From Pseudopedobacter sp038243635 (GTDB taxonomy: Bacteria > Bacteroidota > Bacteroidia > Sphingobacteriales > Sphingobacteriaceae), in NCBI GenBank assembly GCA_038243635.1, contig JBBSQW010000032.1, positions 1 to 39,093 on the forward strand: a stretch of 39,093 nt of DNA. The letters are read 5' to 3'. Positions 18,342 through 27,709 of this stretch are shown piece after piece. The notes under the pieces are model-generated. The model was given only the letters and a program-made list of their open reading frames with translations. It was not told the origin of the DNA and did no database searches. Within the stretch, counting starts at the first letter, position 1. Each line of letters opens with the position of its first letter. Both the position numbers and the translations under genes were made by a program.

Positions 18342-18378
18342 AAAAAACCTCGTTAATTAATTTAGCGAGGTTTTTTTG
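18342..18378 (+). terminator. Rho-independent terminator after rplY
   Basis: AAAAAACCTCG and CGAGGTTTTTTT form a stem around a loop of about 14 nt, followed by a T run. It lies 20 bp after the rplY stop. The following 200 bp up to yebC shows no gene, only AT-rich DNA with GTGAGATGTGAG / GTGAGATTTGAG short repeats near 18449. Confidence 0.88.
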
Positions 18379-18581
18379 TTTAAAAAAGTCACCGACTGGA
18401 TACCCAAATTCAATTTGAAAAATTAACTTTGAAGAAGAGTAAGACGTAGTGAGATGTGAGTAGTGAGATTTGAGTTAAAAGTATCAAGATGCTTGTAATG
18501 GCGGCGACTTAGATTGCTTATACCTAATAAACCTAAGTTGCTAATGATTGATGAATTAAAAGATTAAAGAATTTATAAGAA

Positions 18582-19307
18582 ATGGGAAGAGCATTCGAGT
18601 TCCGTAAAGAAAGAAAATTTAAACGTTGGACTAAAATGGCGGTACAATTTACCCGTATAGGTAAAGATATCGTGATGGCGGTGAAAGAAGGTGGTCCGCA
18701 TCCAGAAACAAATTCAAAGCTTAGAACTGCTATACAGAACGGTAAAGCAGTAAATATGCCGAAAGATCGGGTTGATGCAGCTATAAAAAGAGCATCTGAT
18801 AAAGACATGGCGGGTTATGAGGAGTTTGTTTACGAAGGTTATGCACCTCATGGCGTAGCTATTTTAGTTGAAACCACCACAGATAACACCAACAGAACGG
18901 TTGCAAACGTAAGAAGCTATTTTACAAAAACCAATGGTTCTTTAGGTAAAACAGGTTCTTTAGATTTTATATTTAAAAGAGTTTCTACTTTTAGATTTGA
19001 TCCCGGAGAACTTGATATTGAGGAATTAGAGTTTGAATTGATAGACGCAGGCTTAGAAGATATTTTTGTTGAAGAAAACGAAGAAGGCGAAGCTATTGCG
19101 GTTGTGCATGCAGGGTTCGAAGATTTCGGCAATATGCAAAAAGCTTTAGAAGAAAAAGGAATTGAACTTAAGCAAGCCAAATTAGAACGAATTCCGTTGA
19201 GTTATAAAGAAATAACTGAAGAGCAAGTGACAGATGTTACAAAATTGTTGGATAAACTAGAAGAGGATGAAGATGTGCAGGCGGTTTATCATAATATGGA
19301 GGAATAA
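18582..19307 (+). CDS. yebC: YebC/PmpR-family protein
   Basis: A 241-residue member of the YebC/TACO1 family, which has been linked to translation of difficult peptide stretches and, in some bacteria, to transcription control. The N-terminal domain begins MGRAFEFRKERKFKRW and contains TRIGKDIVMAVKEGG, the YeeN-like subtype rather than the MAGHSKW form. The conserved GYAPHGVAILVETTTDNTNRT lies near residue 90, and the acidic C-terminal half is typical. It has its own transcription start region after the rplY terminator. The DUF2442-like gene follows 42 bp later. Confidence 0.92.
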   Translation: MGRAFEFRKERKFKRWTKMAVQFTRIGKDIVMAVKEGGPHPETNSKLRTAIQNGKAVNMPKDRVDAAIKRASDKDMAGYEEFVYEGYAPHGVAILVETTTDNTNRTVANVRSYFTKTNGSLGKTGSLDFIFKRVSTFRFDPGELDIEELEFELIDAGLEDIFVEENEEGEAIAVVHAGFEDFGNMQKALEEKGIELKQAKLERIPLSYKEITEEQVTDVTKLLDKLEEDEDVQAVYHNMEE

Positions 19308-19349
19308 TATAAGCTTAATGCCGAAAGCAAATATTAAATGTTTTAAAAA

Positions 19350-19568
19350 ATGGGAATAGTTAGTAACCGTAGAAAAGATCAGGAATTAAAAGTTGTTTTT
19401 AACGATGACAGTTTGGTGGTGGATTTAGATGGTAAAGAAACTGCTATTCCGCTTTTATGGTACCAAGCTTTGTTGAACGCTTCTGATGAAGATAAAGCGA
19501 AATGGAAGCTAAGCGGTGATGGAACCAAGTTGATTTGGGAGAATTTGAATGTGGAGATTTTGTTATGA
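19350..19568 (+). CDS. DUF2442-like small protein
   Basis: A 72-residue protein. The pattern of a beta strand with VVFNDDSLVVDLDGKETAIPL, then WYQALLNASDEDKAKWKL, then IWENLNVEILL matches the DUF2442 layout (strand pair, proximal aromatic W-x-x-LLNAS, then an I-W-x-x-L strand). Members are often encoded near toxin-antitoxin loci as DNA-interacting partners, but no toxin is visible here. Its stop overlaps the start of the downstream repeat protein as ATGA, so the two are probably translated together. Confidence 0.75.
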   Translation: MGIVSNRRKDQELKVVFNDDSLVVDLDGKETAIPLLWYQALLNASDEDKAKWKLSGDGTKLIWENLNVEILL

Positions 19569-20491
19569 CATTTGAAGAATTCTTTTTAAAAAAGAAAATT
19601 GATTTAGACCTTTTGAAGTTGGGTAAGCCCGATGTTTTTGCAGAGTTTGTTTCTCATTATGAACAGATGAGCGAAAAAAGTTTTGATCACACTAAAAAAT
19701 ATTGGTTCAATAATTTGCGTATCGCTTATCCTTTAACAGGCGAAAAAGAGCTGTATTTAAAAGAGGCTTTTAAACCTAAGGTTGAGGCTGTAACAGTAAA
19801 AGAAGTTGTTGAAACATCAGCGGAGGTCCTTCAAGAGAATACTACGAAAGCACCAGCTTTTAAACGCCGTTTTAAAGCGCCATTAAGTGAGGAAGCTAAG
19901 CCACTAGGGTCTGAAATTGAGCCAGAAGAAGTCGAAGTTTCTGTGCCAGTTGCTCCAAAGCCAGCCGGGTTCCAACCTCGTTTTAAAGCTGGAACTACAA
20001 AGCCAGTGGAAGTTGCTGAAAAGCAATCGGAAATAATAGCTACAGAAACACCCGTAGAAGATAAACTCGTTGTTGCTCCAAAGCCAGCCGGGTTCCAACC
20101 TCGTTTTAAAGCTGGAACTACAAAGCCAGTGGAAGTTGCTGAAAAGCAATCGGAAATAATAGCTACAGAAACACCCGTAGAAGATAAAGCTGTCGTTGCC
20201 AGACCAGCGGGCTTCAAACCTCGCTTTAAAGCTGGAGTTACAAAGTCAGTGGACGGTGTTGAAGAGCGAACTGGAATAGCAAAGGAAGAAACACCCGCAG
20301 AAGAGAAAGCTGTTGTTGCAAAACCAGTCGGCTTCAAACCTCGTTTTAAAGCTGGAGCAACAAAGTCAGTGGAAGTTGTGGAAGAGCAATCGGAAATAGC
20401 AAAGGAAGAAACACCCGCAGAAGAGAAAGCTGTTGTTGCGAAACCAGTCGGATTTAAACCTCGTTTTAAGGCTCCGAAAAAAGAAGAGTAA
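19565..20491 (+). CDS. Tandem-repeat protein with GFKPRFKA motifs
   Basis: The preferred start is the ATG at 19565, overlapping the DUF2442 stop (ATGA); an ATG at 19535 would overlap more deeply. The product is 308 residues. The first 75 form a compact-looking domain (TFEEFFLKKKIDLDLL, then KPDVFAEFVSHYEQMSEKSF, then KYWFNNLRIAYPL). The rest is low-complexity sequence with FKRRFKA, two GFQPRFKA and three GFKPRFKA motifs, spaced 40-41 residues apart and separated by acidic linkers (EKQSEIIATETPVEDK). The N-terminal part suggests a globular domain, and the tail looks disordered with basic binding beads. I do not recognise the family. It is convergent with the O-antigen ligase gene, with no gap. 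Confidence 0.8.
   Translation: MTFEEFFLKKKIDLDLLKLGKPDVFAEFVSHYEQMSEKSFDHTKKYWFNNLRIAYPLTGEKELYLKEAFKPKVEAVTVKEVVETSAEVLQENTTKAPAFKRRFKAPLSEEAKPLGSEIEPEEVEVSVPVAPKPAGFQPRFKAGTTKPVEVAEKQSEIIATETPVEDKLVVAPKPAGFQPRFKAGTTKPVEVAEKQSEIIATETPVEDKAVVARPAGFKPRFKAGVTKSVDGVEERTGIAKEETPAEEKAVVAKPVGFKPRFKAGATKSVEVVEEQSEIAKEETPAEEKAVVAKPVGFKPRFKAPKKEE
19961..20464 (+). repeat. Four to five in-frame 120-123 bp tandem repeats
   Basis: Copies of CCAGCCGGGTTCCAACCTCG or its variant CCAGTCGGCTTCAAACCTCG start at 19961, 20084, 20204, 20324 and 20444. The first step is 123 bp and the others 120 bp. Units one and two agree almost base for base over more than 100 bp, so the duplication is recent. Later units have diverged, and the last is truncated by the stop codon. 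Confidence 0.95.
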
Positions 20492-21958
20492 TTAGCCCGA
20501 GGATGTTAATTCTTTAGCAGCTTCATTAAGCTTCGAGCCTTCTTTATTGCAAAAATCTAAGGCGACAGCCATTCCCATCATAGCCCAAAATACAACCGCA
20601 ATTTTATCCTGACCTATAAAGTTATTGAGTAATCCGTGGAAAAAGTAGCTCAACATTGCTAATAAAATTGCTAAAGAAAGCATCCTAATTTCTGGCGTTG
20701 CAGGTTTGTAATAAATTCGCATTAAAATTCCTATGTAAGTAAAAAACAATGCTAGGACGGTGGTTAAACCAATAACGCCACTTTCTACCAATGGGCCAAA
20801 ATATTCACTATGCATAGAACCCATATCTCCATGTGTAGTGCTAATGCTGGTCATCTCATGTGCTCTCTGATAGGGCGAATATGTAAACATATACGTCCCC
20901 GGCCCGTAGCCTAAAAAAGGTTTTTCTAAAAACATTCTGTAGCCAGATTCCCAACGGTTGATACGTTCTACGTTTGATTCATCGGTCTTTACGTTCGATA
21001 TGGAGCGAATATCTGTCGCTAAGTTTTTGCCAGAAACTGCATTGTTGAATTTTACATTCTGGTAAATCTGCTTGCTAAATGACAATGTTACTGCTAGTAC
21101 AACGCAGAATGAAATTAGTATGGTTTTAAACTTTACTCGCCATCTTAACAGAAAACTGAACCCAAACACAAATATTAATCCCAAAAAAGCAGCTCTTGAG
21201 TAAGAAAGCTTAATACCCACAGCGCAAAAAATGATAAATATTAGAAGAAGAACTTTATTACTAAGCGGAAGTTTGTTGTTTTTAAAAGTTAGCAACACTA
21301 AAGAGTAAATAAACACAATGCTACAAACGGCGCTATAAACCGTGTGGTCATCCATTATTGGGCGCATCACCAACATGCTTTTGCCCTGCGAAAAACCTAC
21401 AGCTTGATGATTAATAGTGGTATAAATTATAACCAGACATAAACCTAAACCAAATGCGGTAAAGAAGGATTTGATGTTTTTGGTGTCTCTAAAAATAAGC
21501 GTACCCCAAAAAAGACCAAAAACAACAGTCCAAACCCTCGCTAATAAAAATTTAAACGAAATAATGGGTAGCGTACTGGTGATGGAAGTTATAAGCAACC
21601 AGAACAGATTGATTAGAACTAGTACGGTTAAAGGATGTTTTAAAATGAAACGGACAGCGCTAAAATCTTTAAATAGTTTTACTAGAAAGAGCAACAGAAA
21701 AACTAACATTAAAGGTTCATTAGGGACGTTAACCCCAGAATCCCCAAACATGTATTTAATAGAAATAGGTGTACAAAATGCCACTAAGTAGTAAACCTGC
21801 TCAATGGAGACTAAAAAAAGTCCAATGAATAATATTAAAAGAGGAAGAGCTAAAACGTAATACTCGGGCGACCCAAAAGCTAAAAAAGCACCTAATAGAA
21901 TAATGACGATACTACCAGCATATAGTTTTTTAATATCAATAGTATGTAATCTCCACAT
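20492..21958 (-). CDS. O-antigen ligase/Wzy-type polymerase (Wzy_C superfamily)
   Basis: A 488-residue membrane protein with about 11-12 predicted transmembrane segments. After the segments near residue 290 comes a long periplasmic loop with RINRWESGYRMFLEKPFLGYGPGTYMF and then HSEYFGPLVESGVIGL, the typical Wzy_C / WaaL pattern with conserved Arg and His. It acts on lipid-linked glycans in the inner membrane. Which of ligase or polymerase it is cannot be told from sequence. Its start shares one base with the stop of the Wzz-like gene (TAATG), so the two are translationally coupled. The neighbouring flippase and glycosyltransferases confirm a polysaccharide role. Confidence 0.88.
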   Translation of the reverse strand: MWRLHTIDIKKLYAGSIVIILLGAFLAFGSPEYYVLALPLLILFIGLFLVSIEQVYYLVAFCTPISIKYMFGDSGVNVPNEPLMLVFLLLFLVKLFKDFSAVRFILKHPLTVLVLINLFWLLITSITSTLPIISFKFLLARVWTVVFGLFWGTLIFRDTKNIKSFFTAFGLGLCLVIIYTTINHQAVGFSQGKSMLVMRPIMDDHTVYSAVCSIVFIYSLVLLTFKNNKLPLSNKVLLLIFIIFCAVGIKLSYSRAAFLGLIFVFGFSFLLRWRVKFKTILISFCVVLAVTLSFSKQIYQNVKFNNAVSGKNLATDIRSISNVKTDESNVERINRWESGYRMFLEKPFLGYGPGTYMFTYSPYQRAHEMTSISTTHGDMGSMHSEYFGPLVESGVIGLTTVLALFFTYIGILMRIYYKPATPEIRMLSLAILLAMLSYFFHGLLNNFIGQDKIAVVFWAMMGMAVALDFCNKEGSKLNEAAKELTSSG

Positions 21959-23052
21959 TAGTCTTTAAACCGCGGTGCAACAAACGCCAAATAAAACACA
22001 GATAAAAAGCTGATGAGAAAAGCCGAAACTGTAAACAGAAATATCATTAGCGCTTTGTTGGGGTATTTGCTTTTTTCTGGAATGCTGGCTTCTTCAATTA
22101 GAAAATGTTGCGAAATAACACCTTTATAATCCAGCTCGGCGGCTTCAAACCTTAATTGCAAATTTGCTAACGACTCTTGTTCATTTAAATGAAGCATCTC
22201 GAGCGCTAAGTATTTTCCGCTCAGTTTTCCAAAATTAGTTACGGTAGGCTTTATCGATTGGTAAGTTGCTTTGGCGGCTGCTAAACGTCCTTCTGTTCTA
22301 ATGATAGTGCTATCAGGAAGTCTGTCTTTATTCCGTTGATATACCTGAAGTCGAGCTTCCTCAGCTTTAACGTTGGTTTGAGCTTCAATCATTGCTTTGC
22401 TCAACACTTTCGATTGCGCTTCGTAATCAAAAATACCTTGCGCTCTAATTTGAGTTAATTGGTTTAAAATCGAATCTACTTCGGTTTGCTTTTTATGAAA
22501 TTGCAGTTTAATCAATTCATAAGCTTGTTGCCCTCTTGCTTGTCTAATTTGGGTACGCATACTATCTAAGCATAAAGAAATATAGTTTGCCATATTTGCA
22601 GCTAAAACGGGATCTTCATCCTTCACTGCAACTTTTATTGCCAGATTATCAGTGCGTTTAAACTCTGTATTAGATTCAAGATTTTTTCTGGTTTTTGTTT
22701 TTGGATACTTTGTGTTGCCACCAAGTTTATAATAGTTTACCAAATCAAATTTCGCAATGACCTTATCCTTTAAAACCTCAGAATTTAACATTTCCAAAGT
22801 CTGGTCAATTTGATCTTCATCACCATAACTCATGAAGTTTTCTAAGTTATTTTCTGCAAGTAATGATTTCGAGATTGAGTTATTTCCAGGGATGTAGAAA
22901 ACCGTGAAAGCTTCGTATTTTGGTGTAATCATAAAGGCAGTTACCACGCCTACAATCATCCCGATAAGGGTAATTAAAAATATGTGCTTGCTGTATTTCA
23001 AAGCAACTTTTATTACGTCGACTAAGTCAAAATTTGTATGCTTATTTTCCAT
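21958..23052 (-). CDS. Wzz-like polysaccharide chain-length determinant
   Basis: A 364-residue protein with the Wzz architecture. There is one N-terminal transmembrane helix (HIFLITLIGMIVGVVTAFMI), a large periplasmic region that is helical and coiled-coil-like (for example QTNVKAEEARLQVYQRNKD), and a C-terminal transmembrane helix (ALMIFLFTVSAFLISFLSV) preceded by the proline-rich PEKSKYPNKA motif. It sets polymer length together with the polymerase. No cytoplasmic kinase domain is present. It is coupled with the following O-antigen ligase gene. Confidence 0.9.
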   Translation of the reverse strand: MENKHTNFDLVDVIKVALKYSKHIFLITLIGMIVGVVTAFMITPKYEAFTVFYIPGNNSISKSLLAENNLENFMSYGDEDQIDQTLEMLNSEVLKDKVIAKFDLVNYYKLGGNTKYPKTKTRKNLESNTEFKRTDNLAIKVAVKDEDPVLAANMANYISLCLDSMRTQIRQARGQQAYELIKLQFHKKQTEVDSILNQLTQIRAQGIFDYEAQSKVLSKAMIEAQTNVKAEEARLQVYQRNKDRLPDSTIIRTEGRLAAAKATYQSIKPTVTNFGKLSGKYLALEMLHLNEQESLANLQLRFEAAELDYKGVISQHFLIEEASIPEKSKYPNKALMIFLFTVSAFLISFLSVFYLAFVAPRFKD

Positions 23053-23119
23053 AAATAAATTGAAATTGTGAATTTAAAGAAATAATTAGCTAATGCAGAT
23101 AATATAAAGATTTTAAGGC

Positions 23120-24631
23120 TTAAAGCTTAAAGCGAATGATGCCTTGGATGTGTTTAAGGTCGAAAAACTTTAATAGGCCAGTTATGATTGTTGCGAGTAG
23201 GATATAAAAAACGAAGCCTAACATCCAATTTTGTAAGACGTAACTTATTAAATAGCCTAACAGAATTAATAAGAAAACAAGGGATAGCACCTTAATCCAA
23301 ATAAGCGCTTGAAAGGGATGTTTGAACTTTACATAAAAAAGAAAGAGATATGCCAAACCCACGATAAAGAAACTGACTAAAGAACTAATTGCAGCACCTA
23401 AGGCTTGGTAAATTGGAATTAGTAAAATATTTAAAACAACGTTAATTACCAATCCTCCTGTAGAAACTAAGTTTAATAATTTTAAGTGATTGCTTGCGGT
23501 AAAAAAAGTGCTGAATACATAATAAACCACAACTAGCGGCAGACTAAACATTAATATGCCGAAAATTAAGGAAAGCTGTTCGCTACTATCTTGAGCATAT
23601 AACGATTGCATTAAGTTATTACGGTAAAACCAACTTGCCATTGCAATAATTATAGTGATTGGGATTAGGATGGAGATGCTGTTATTGATTAATTCATTAA
23701 CCTTTATTTTATCCGAGATGATGTTGCAGAGCACCGGATAAAATAACGTCGCAAATAAAATAGGAAGCATGCTTGCGGCATCTAAAAAGCGATAGGCAGC
23801 AACGTAAACGCCTGTTTGCATAGCTCCGTTGGGCAACATTTTGGCCAACATTACCGTGTCTATTTTATTGTAAGCTAATACCAAAAATGCAAAAACTGCA
23901 AAAGGAATAATTCTTTTTAGGGTGAGTTTTATTGTTTTCCACTTTAAAAGTAGTCCCTGCTGCCCTGAGTAGACCGTGTTTGCATGGTTTGTGTCTTTTG
24001 AAAGATTCAAGGTTTTTTCAGTTAAATCAAAAATAAAAATCTTCTTTTGATACAAATGATAAACACACAAAATTAGCGAAAGCGTGACTGCTATTATTTG
24101 AGCAATTACGTAAAAGCTAATTGTCCAATTGAAGTAACTGTTAAAATATAAAAGGGGAAGAAATGCAATAATGAATAAGCTTTTATCTAGAACAGAAAAA
24201 AGCATTTCTGATTTTAAAAGCTGATTTGCTTTTAAGAAACCTCGGAAATAGTTTAAGAACGAATATAAAACTTGATAAAGTATTAATAAAGCCAGCAAGT
24301 AGTAATTAAGGAAACCAAGCAATAAGCCAACTAGAATACTGACAAATACATATAAACCCGCTAAAAATGTTTTGATGTAAAAGAGTTCGGATACATGCTG
24401 GGTAGCCGTTTTATTTGTGCTTAAGTACTGTATCAAGTAATTGTTTAAGCCAGGGTCGTTAATTACACCCAGTATCAATGTAAAGCTGAAAATGCTATAA
24501 TAGAGTCCGAAATTTTCAAAACCTACTGTTATTTGCACTTTACGTTCAATAAAGAAAATCCAGACTAACTTAACCAGTAGGTTAACCAAAATTAGTAGCG
24601 TAACCTGGCTGGCGAATTTTTTATTGTCCAT
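23120..24631 (-). CDS. Polysaccharide flippase (Wzx/MATE-like)
   Basis: A polytopic membrane protein of about 503 residues with roughly 14 transmembrane segments, belonging to the polysaccharide transporter (MVF/PST) superfamily. It would move undecaprenyl-linked oligosaccharide across the inner membrane. A longer ORF from ATG at 24670 adds 13 residues, but MDNKKFASQVTLLILV gives the usual short lead-in to TM1, so I prefer the ATG at 24631. YNKIDTVMLAKMLPN in the middle is typical of this superfamily. It diverges from the GT4 gene at 24723; the roughly 90 bp between carries both promoters. Confidence 0.88.
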   Translation of the reverse strand: MDNKKFASQVTLLILVNLLVKLVWIFFIERKVQITVGFENFGLYYSIFSFTLILGVINDPGLNNYLIQYLSTNKTATQHVSELFYIKTFLAGLYVFVSILVGLLLGFLNYYLLALLILYQVLYSFLNYFRGFLKANQLLKSEMLFSVLDKSLFIIAFLPLLYFNSYFNWTISFYVIAQIIAVTLSLILCVYHLYQKKIFIFDLTEKTLNLSKDTNHANTVYSGQQGLLLKWKTIKLTLKRIIPFAVFAFLVLAYNKIDTVMLAKMLPNGAMQTGVYVAAYRFLDAASMLPILFATLFYPVLCNIISDKIKVNELINNSISILIPITIIIAMASWFYRNNLMQSLYAQDSSEQLSLIFGILMFSLPLVVVYYVFSTFFTASNHLKLLNLVSTGGLVINVVLNILLIPIYQALGAAISSLVSFFIVGLAYLFLFYVKFKHPFQALIWIKVLSLVFLLILLGYLISYVLQNWMLGFVFYILLATIITGLLKFFDLKHIQGIIRFKL

Positions 24632-24722
24632 CGATAATGCCAAAATAAACCAATAATAGTAAATCAGCAATTTTAATATGCGCTGGCATTGGTTATCTTA
24701 GCCATTCACCATTTTTAATACA

Positions 24723-25826
24723 TTGCGAATAGCCGTAAATACCAGATTATTAATCAAAGATAGTTTAGAAGGAATCGGAAGGTTTACTTTTGAAACCTTA
24801 CGCAGGTTGGTGTTAAGCCATCCCGAAGTGGAGTTTGTTTTTTGTTTCGACAGAAAGTTTGACAGCGAATTTATTTTTGCACTTAATGTAAAAGGTGTGG
24901 TAGTTTATCCGCAGGCTCGTCACCCTTTTTTGTATTATATCTGGTTTCAGTACCGCTTACCAAAAGTTTTAAAGCGAGAAAAAATAGACTTATTGCTTTC
25001 ACCCGATGGATTTATTCCGTTGAATTCAAAAGTTAAAACACTTGCTGTAATCCACGATATTGCTTTCGAACATTTTAAAAATGGCGTAGGCTGGTTGCAT
25101 CAGTTATACTACAAACATCATTTTCCAAAATTTGCAAGGCAAGCAAATCGAATTGTGACCGTTTCTCAGTTTAGCAAAGCTGATTTAATTAAAACTTATC
25201 AACTGAATTCAGATAAAATTGATGTGGTTTATAACGGAGTTTCCGCGGCTTTTAAGCCTATAGCGAAGAAGCTAAAAGATAAAACACCATATTTCATTTA
25301 CGTAGGAGCAATTCACCCTCGTAAAAATATCTTAAATCTGTTAAAAGCCTTTGAGGAATTTAAAATACAAAACCCACAGTTTAACCATCAATTGTTATTG
25401 GTGGGCCGCAAATCGTGGCAGCTTTCTACCATTGTGAGGTATTTAAAAACGATGAAGTTTAGGCGAGATGTTTTGTTCAACAAAAACGTGGAAGACGAAG
25501 ATTTAAACCTGCTATTGAATAATGCAACAGCGTTAATTTATCCGTCGTTTTTTGAAGGATTTGGTTTGCCGGTAATAGAAGCATTTAGTTGCGGAATTCC
25601 GGTAATTACAAGTAAAGGAACGGCAATGGAAGAAATTGCCCAAGGCGCTGCGTATCTTTTTGATCCGGAAAGCGTTACTGAACTTTCAGAAAAAATGTAC
25701 GAGCAGGCATCTGGAACCGCAGAAAACCAAGAAAAAATAAATTTAGGTTTAAAGTGCGCCCAACAATACAATTGGGATCACTCTGCACAACTTATTTGGC
25801 AATCCATCTTAAAAACAATCAAGTAA
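24723..25826 (+). CDS. GT4 glycosyltransferase
   Basis: A 367-residue, two-domain GT-B glycosyltransferase. The N-terminal half begins RIAVNTRLLIKDSLEGIGRF, and the C-terminal nucleotide-sugar domain starts at PYFIYVGAIHPRKNI and has the E-x7-E type motif FFEGFGLPVIEAFSCGIPVI. The apparent start is TTG: no ATG lies between it and the upstream in-frame stop at 24699. The homology-defining segment IAVNTR begins right after it. It likely builds the repeat unit of the polysaccharide whose flippase is divergently encoded next to it. rnhB begins with no gap after its stop. Confidence 0.92.
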   Translation: MRIAVNTRLLIKDSLEGIGRFTFETLRRLVLSHPEVEFVFCFDRKFDSEFIFALNVKGVVVYPQARHPFLYYIWFQYRLPKVLKREKIDLLLSPDGFIPLNSKVKTLAVIHDIAFEHFKNGVGWLHQLYYKHHFPKFARQANRIVTVSQFSKADLIKTYQLNSDKIDVVYNGVSAAFKPIAKKLKDKTPYFIYVGAIHPRKNILNLLKAFEEFKIQNPQFNHQLLLVGRKSWQLSTIVRYLKTMKFRRDVLFNKNVEDEDLNLLLNNATALIYPSFFEGFGLPVIEAFSCGIPVITSKGTAMEEIAQGAAYLFDPESVTELSEKMYEQASGTAENQEKINLGLKCAQQYNWDHSAQLIWQSILKTIK

Positions 25827-26423
25827 ATGCTTTTACCATTTTACCAAAATGAATTTTTAGAAGCCGGTTGTGATGAAGCTGGAAGGGGCTGTTTGGCTGG
25901 TCCAGTTTTCGCGGCAGCAGTAATTTTGCCCATCGATTTCCACCATCCACTTTTAAATGATTCCAAGCAAATTAAAGAAAAAGATCGCTTTGCATTACGG
26001 AAAGAAATTGAAGAAATCGCCGTTGCTTTCGCAGTCGGTATTGTTGATCATCAAGAAATTGATCAAATAAATATTTTGAATGCGTCATTTTTGGCGATGC
26101 ACCGGGCAGTAGAGAAGTTAAAATTAACACCCGAGTTTTTAATTATCGATGGTAACAGATTCAACGCTTATCCAAATATCAAACACCAATGCATGGTTAA
26201 AGGAGATAGCAAGTATTTCTCTATTGCTGCGGCATCAATTTTAGCAAAAACTTATCGTGATGATTTTATGGATATGATTGATGTTGAGTATCCAGCTTAC
26301 CATTGGAAAAAAAATAAGGGCTATCCAACTATCGTTCATCGGCAGGCCGTTTTAGATTTAGGTTTTAGTCCGTATCACAGAAAAACTTTTAAAATTAGCA
26401 ATCCTCAACTCTCCATTTTTTAG
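25827..26423 (+). CDS. rnhB: Ribonuclease HII
   Basis: Removes ribonucleotides and RNA primers from DNA-RNA hybrids. The 198-residue protein has the signature CDEAGRGCLAGPV (Asp16, Glu17), IIDGNRF (Asp108) and KGDSKYFSIAAASILAKTYRDD (catalytic Asp in YRD). The start is immediately after the TAA of the upstream glycosyltransferase (TAAATG), so translational coupling is likely. It is a housekeeping gene sitting among surface-polysaccharide genes, and its place may reflect expression convenience. Confidence 0.96.
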   Translation: MLLPFYQNEFLEAGCDEAGRGCLAGPVFAAAVILPIDFHHPLLNDSKQIKEKDRFALRKEIEEIAVAFAVGIVDHQEIDQINILNASFLAMHRAVEKLKLTPEFLIIDGNRFNAYPNIKHQCMVKGDSKYFSIAAASILAKTYRDDFMDMIDVEYPAYHWKKNKGYPTIVHRQAVLDLGFSPYHRKTFKISNPQLSIF

Positions 26424-26435
26424 TATTTTGCAAAC

Positions 26436-27644
26436 ATGCGCATCCTATTATTAACTAACAGAGTTCCGTTTCCTGCCGATGGCGGATATGCTATTGTTGT
26501 TCATAACACGATTCAATCGCTATTAGATTTAGGTTGCGAGGTTACGTTGTTTAGTTTAAATACCACTAAGCATTACGTTCATGTTAATGATATTGACGAC
26601 CCAATTTTTCAAAAAATAAAGTTCCATCAGTATAAAGTGGATAACAGAATAAAGGCCCAAAATGCTTTTTTTAATCTTTTTTCAAGTAAATCTTATAATA
26701 TTAGCCGTTTTTATTCTCCCGGTTGTGCCAGTAGAATAGTGCATCTTTTGAAAAAAGACGATTATGATATTATCCAATTTGAAGGTTTGCAGGTTACGCC
26801 TTATGTTTCTATCATTAAAGCTAATTCTACAGCTAAGTTAGTTTACCGAGCGCACAACATTGAGCACCAAATCTGGAAACGACTAACCATAAAGGAGAGT
26901 TTTTTAATAAGAAAGCTTTATTTACATTTATTAAGTCGACGTTTAGAGAATTTTGAATCTAACATATTAGCAAGCTTCCATGCTATTTTGGCCATCAGTT
27001 TTGTGGACCAACATTTTTTTAATTCTTTAGGATTTAATCATCATGTGCATACTTTTCCCGTTGCTTTAAACCTCGAAAATTATCACCATGATTATAAACT
27101 GTCGCCAAATAAAAGTGTTGGTTATATAGGTTCTATGGATTGGCGACCAAATATTGAAGGTTTAGATTGGTTTTTAGAACGCGTTTGGCCAAATATTTTA
27201 CAGTTGGGTTCGGGCATAACTTTCCATTTAGCCGGTAAAAACATTCCGGAAAGCTACCAGTTTTTGGCCAACGAACATGTTATTATAGAAGGACAAGTAG
27301 ATAACGCTAAAGAGTTTATTGCCCGCCAACACGTGATGATTGTGCCGTTACTATCTGGCAGTGGCATGCGTGTTAAAATTATTGAAGCCATGGCTTTAGG
27401 GAAGTGCGTTATTGCTACATCTATCGCAGCAGAAGGGATTAGCTACCACCATGACCGGGATATTTTGATTGCCGATTCTAGCGATCACTTTTACAAACAG
27501 ATTTTACGTTGCTTTACCGATAAAACTTTGATTAATAGGATAGGAGCGGGAGCCAGAAAATTAGTGGAGAAAGGTCACGATCAAAAAAAGTTTGGCGAAA
27601 AATTGATTAAAGTATATGAGCAACTTTTGGAAGAGAAAGCTTAA
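26436..27644 (+). CDS. GT4-type glycosyltransferase
   Basis: A 402-residue GT-B transferase. It opens RILLLTNRVPFPADGGYAIV, a form typical of GT4 enzymes of the sugar-transferase/PEP-CTERM-like subgroup. YRAHNIEHQIWKRLT lies in the middle, and SVGYIGSMDWRPNIEGLDWF begins the C-terminal domain, with the nucleotide-sugar site around LLSGSGMRVKIIEAMALGKCVI. It is 12 bp after rnhB. Acceptor and sugar are not predictable. It probably acts with the cluster's flippase and ligase. Confidence 0.9.
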   Translation: MRILLLTNRVPFPADGGYAIVVHNTIQSLLDLGCEVTLFSLNTTKHYVHVNDIDDPIFQKIKFHQYKVDNRIKAQNAFFNLFSSKSYNISRFYSPGCASRIVHLLKKDDYDIIQFEGLQVTPYVSIIKANSTAKLVYRAHNIEHQIWKRLTIKESFLIRKLYLHLLSRRLENFESNILASFHAILAISFVDQHFFNSLGFNHHVHTFPVALNLENYHHDYKLSPNKSVGYIGSMDWRPNIEGLDWFLERVWPNILQLGSGITFHLAGKNIPESYQFLANEHVIIEGQVDNAKEFIARQHVMIVPLLSGSGMRVKIIEAMALGKCVIATSIAAEGISYHHDRDILIADSSDHFYKQILRCFTDKTLINRIGAGARKLVEKGHDQKKFGEKLIKVYEQLLEEKA

Positions 27645-27709
27645 ATTTTGTTAATTTCGCCCTTTAAATCTCGATAGTTCTTTGGCTGTCCCGATATTAT
27701 TTCTGAAGA

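Noticed and set aside
19831..20337. 168-codon ORF on the minus strand with repeats
   Set aside because: Antisense shadow of the GFKPRFKA repeats; the plus-strand frame has a coupled start and a clear protein pattern.
27645..27709. Glycine riboswitch before gcvT
   Set aside because: The leader is only 65 bp, with no tandem aptamer-like sequence.
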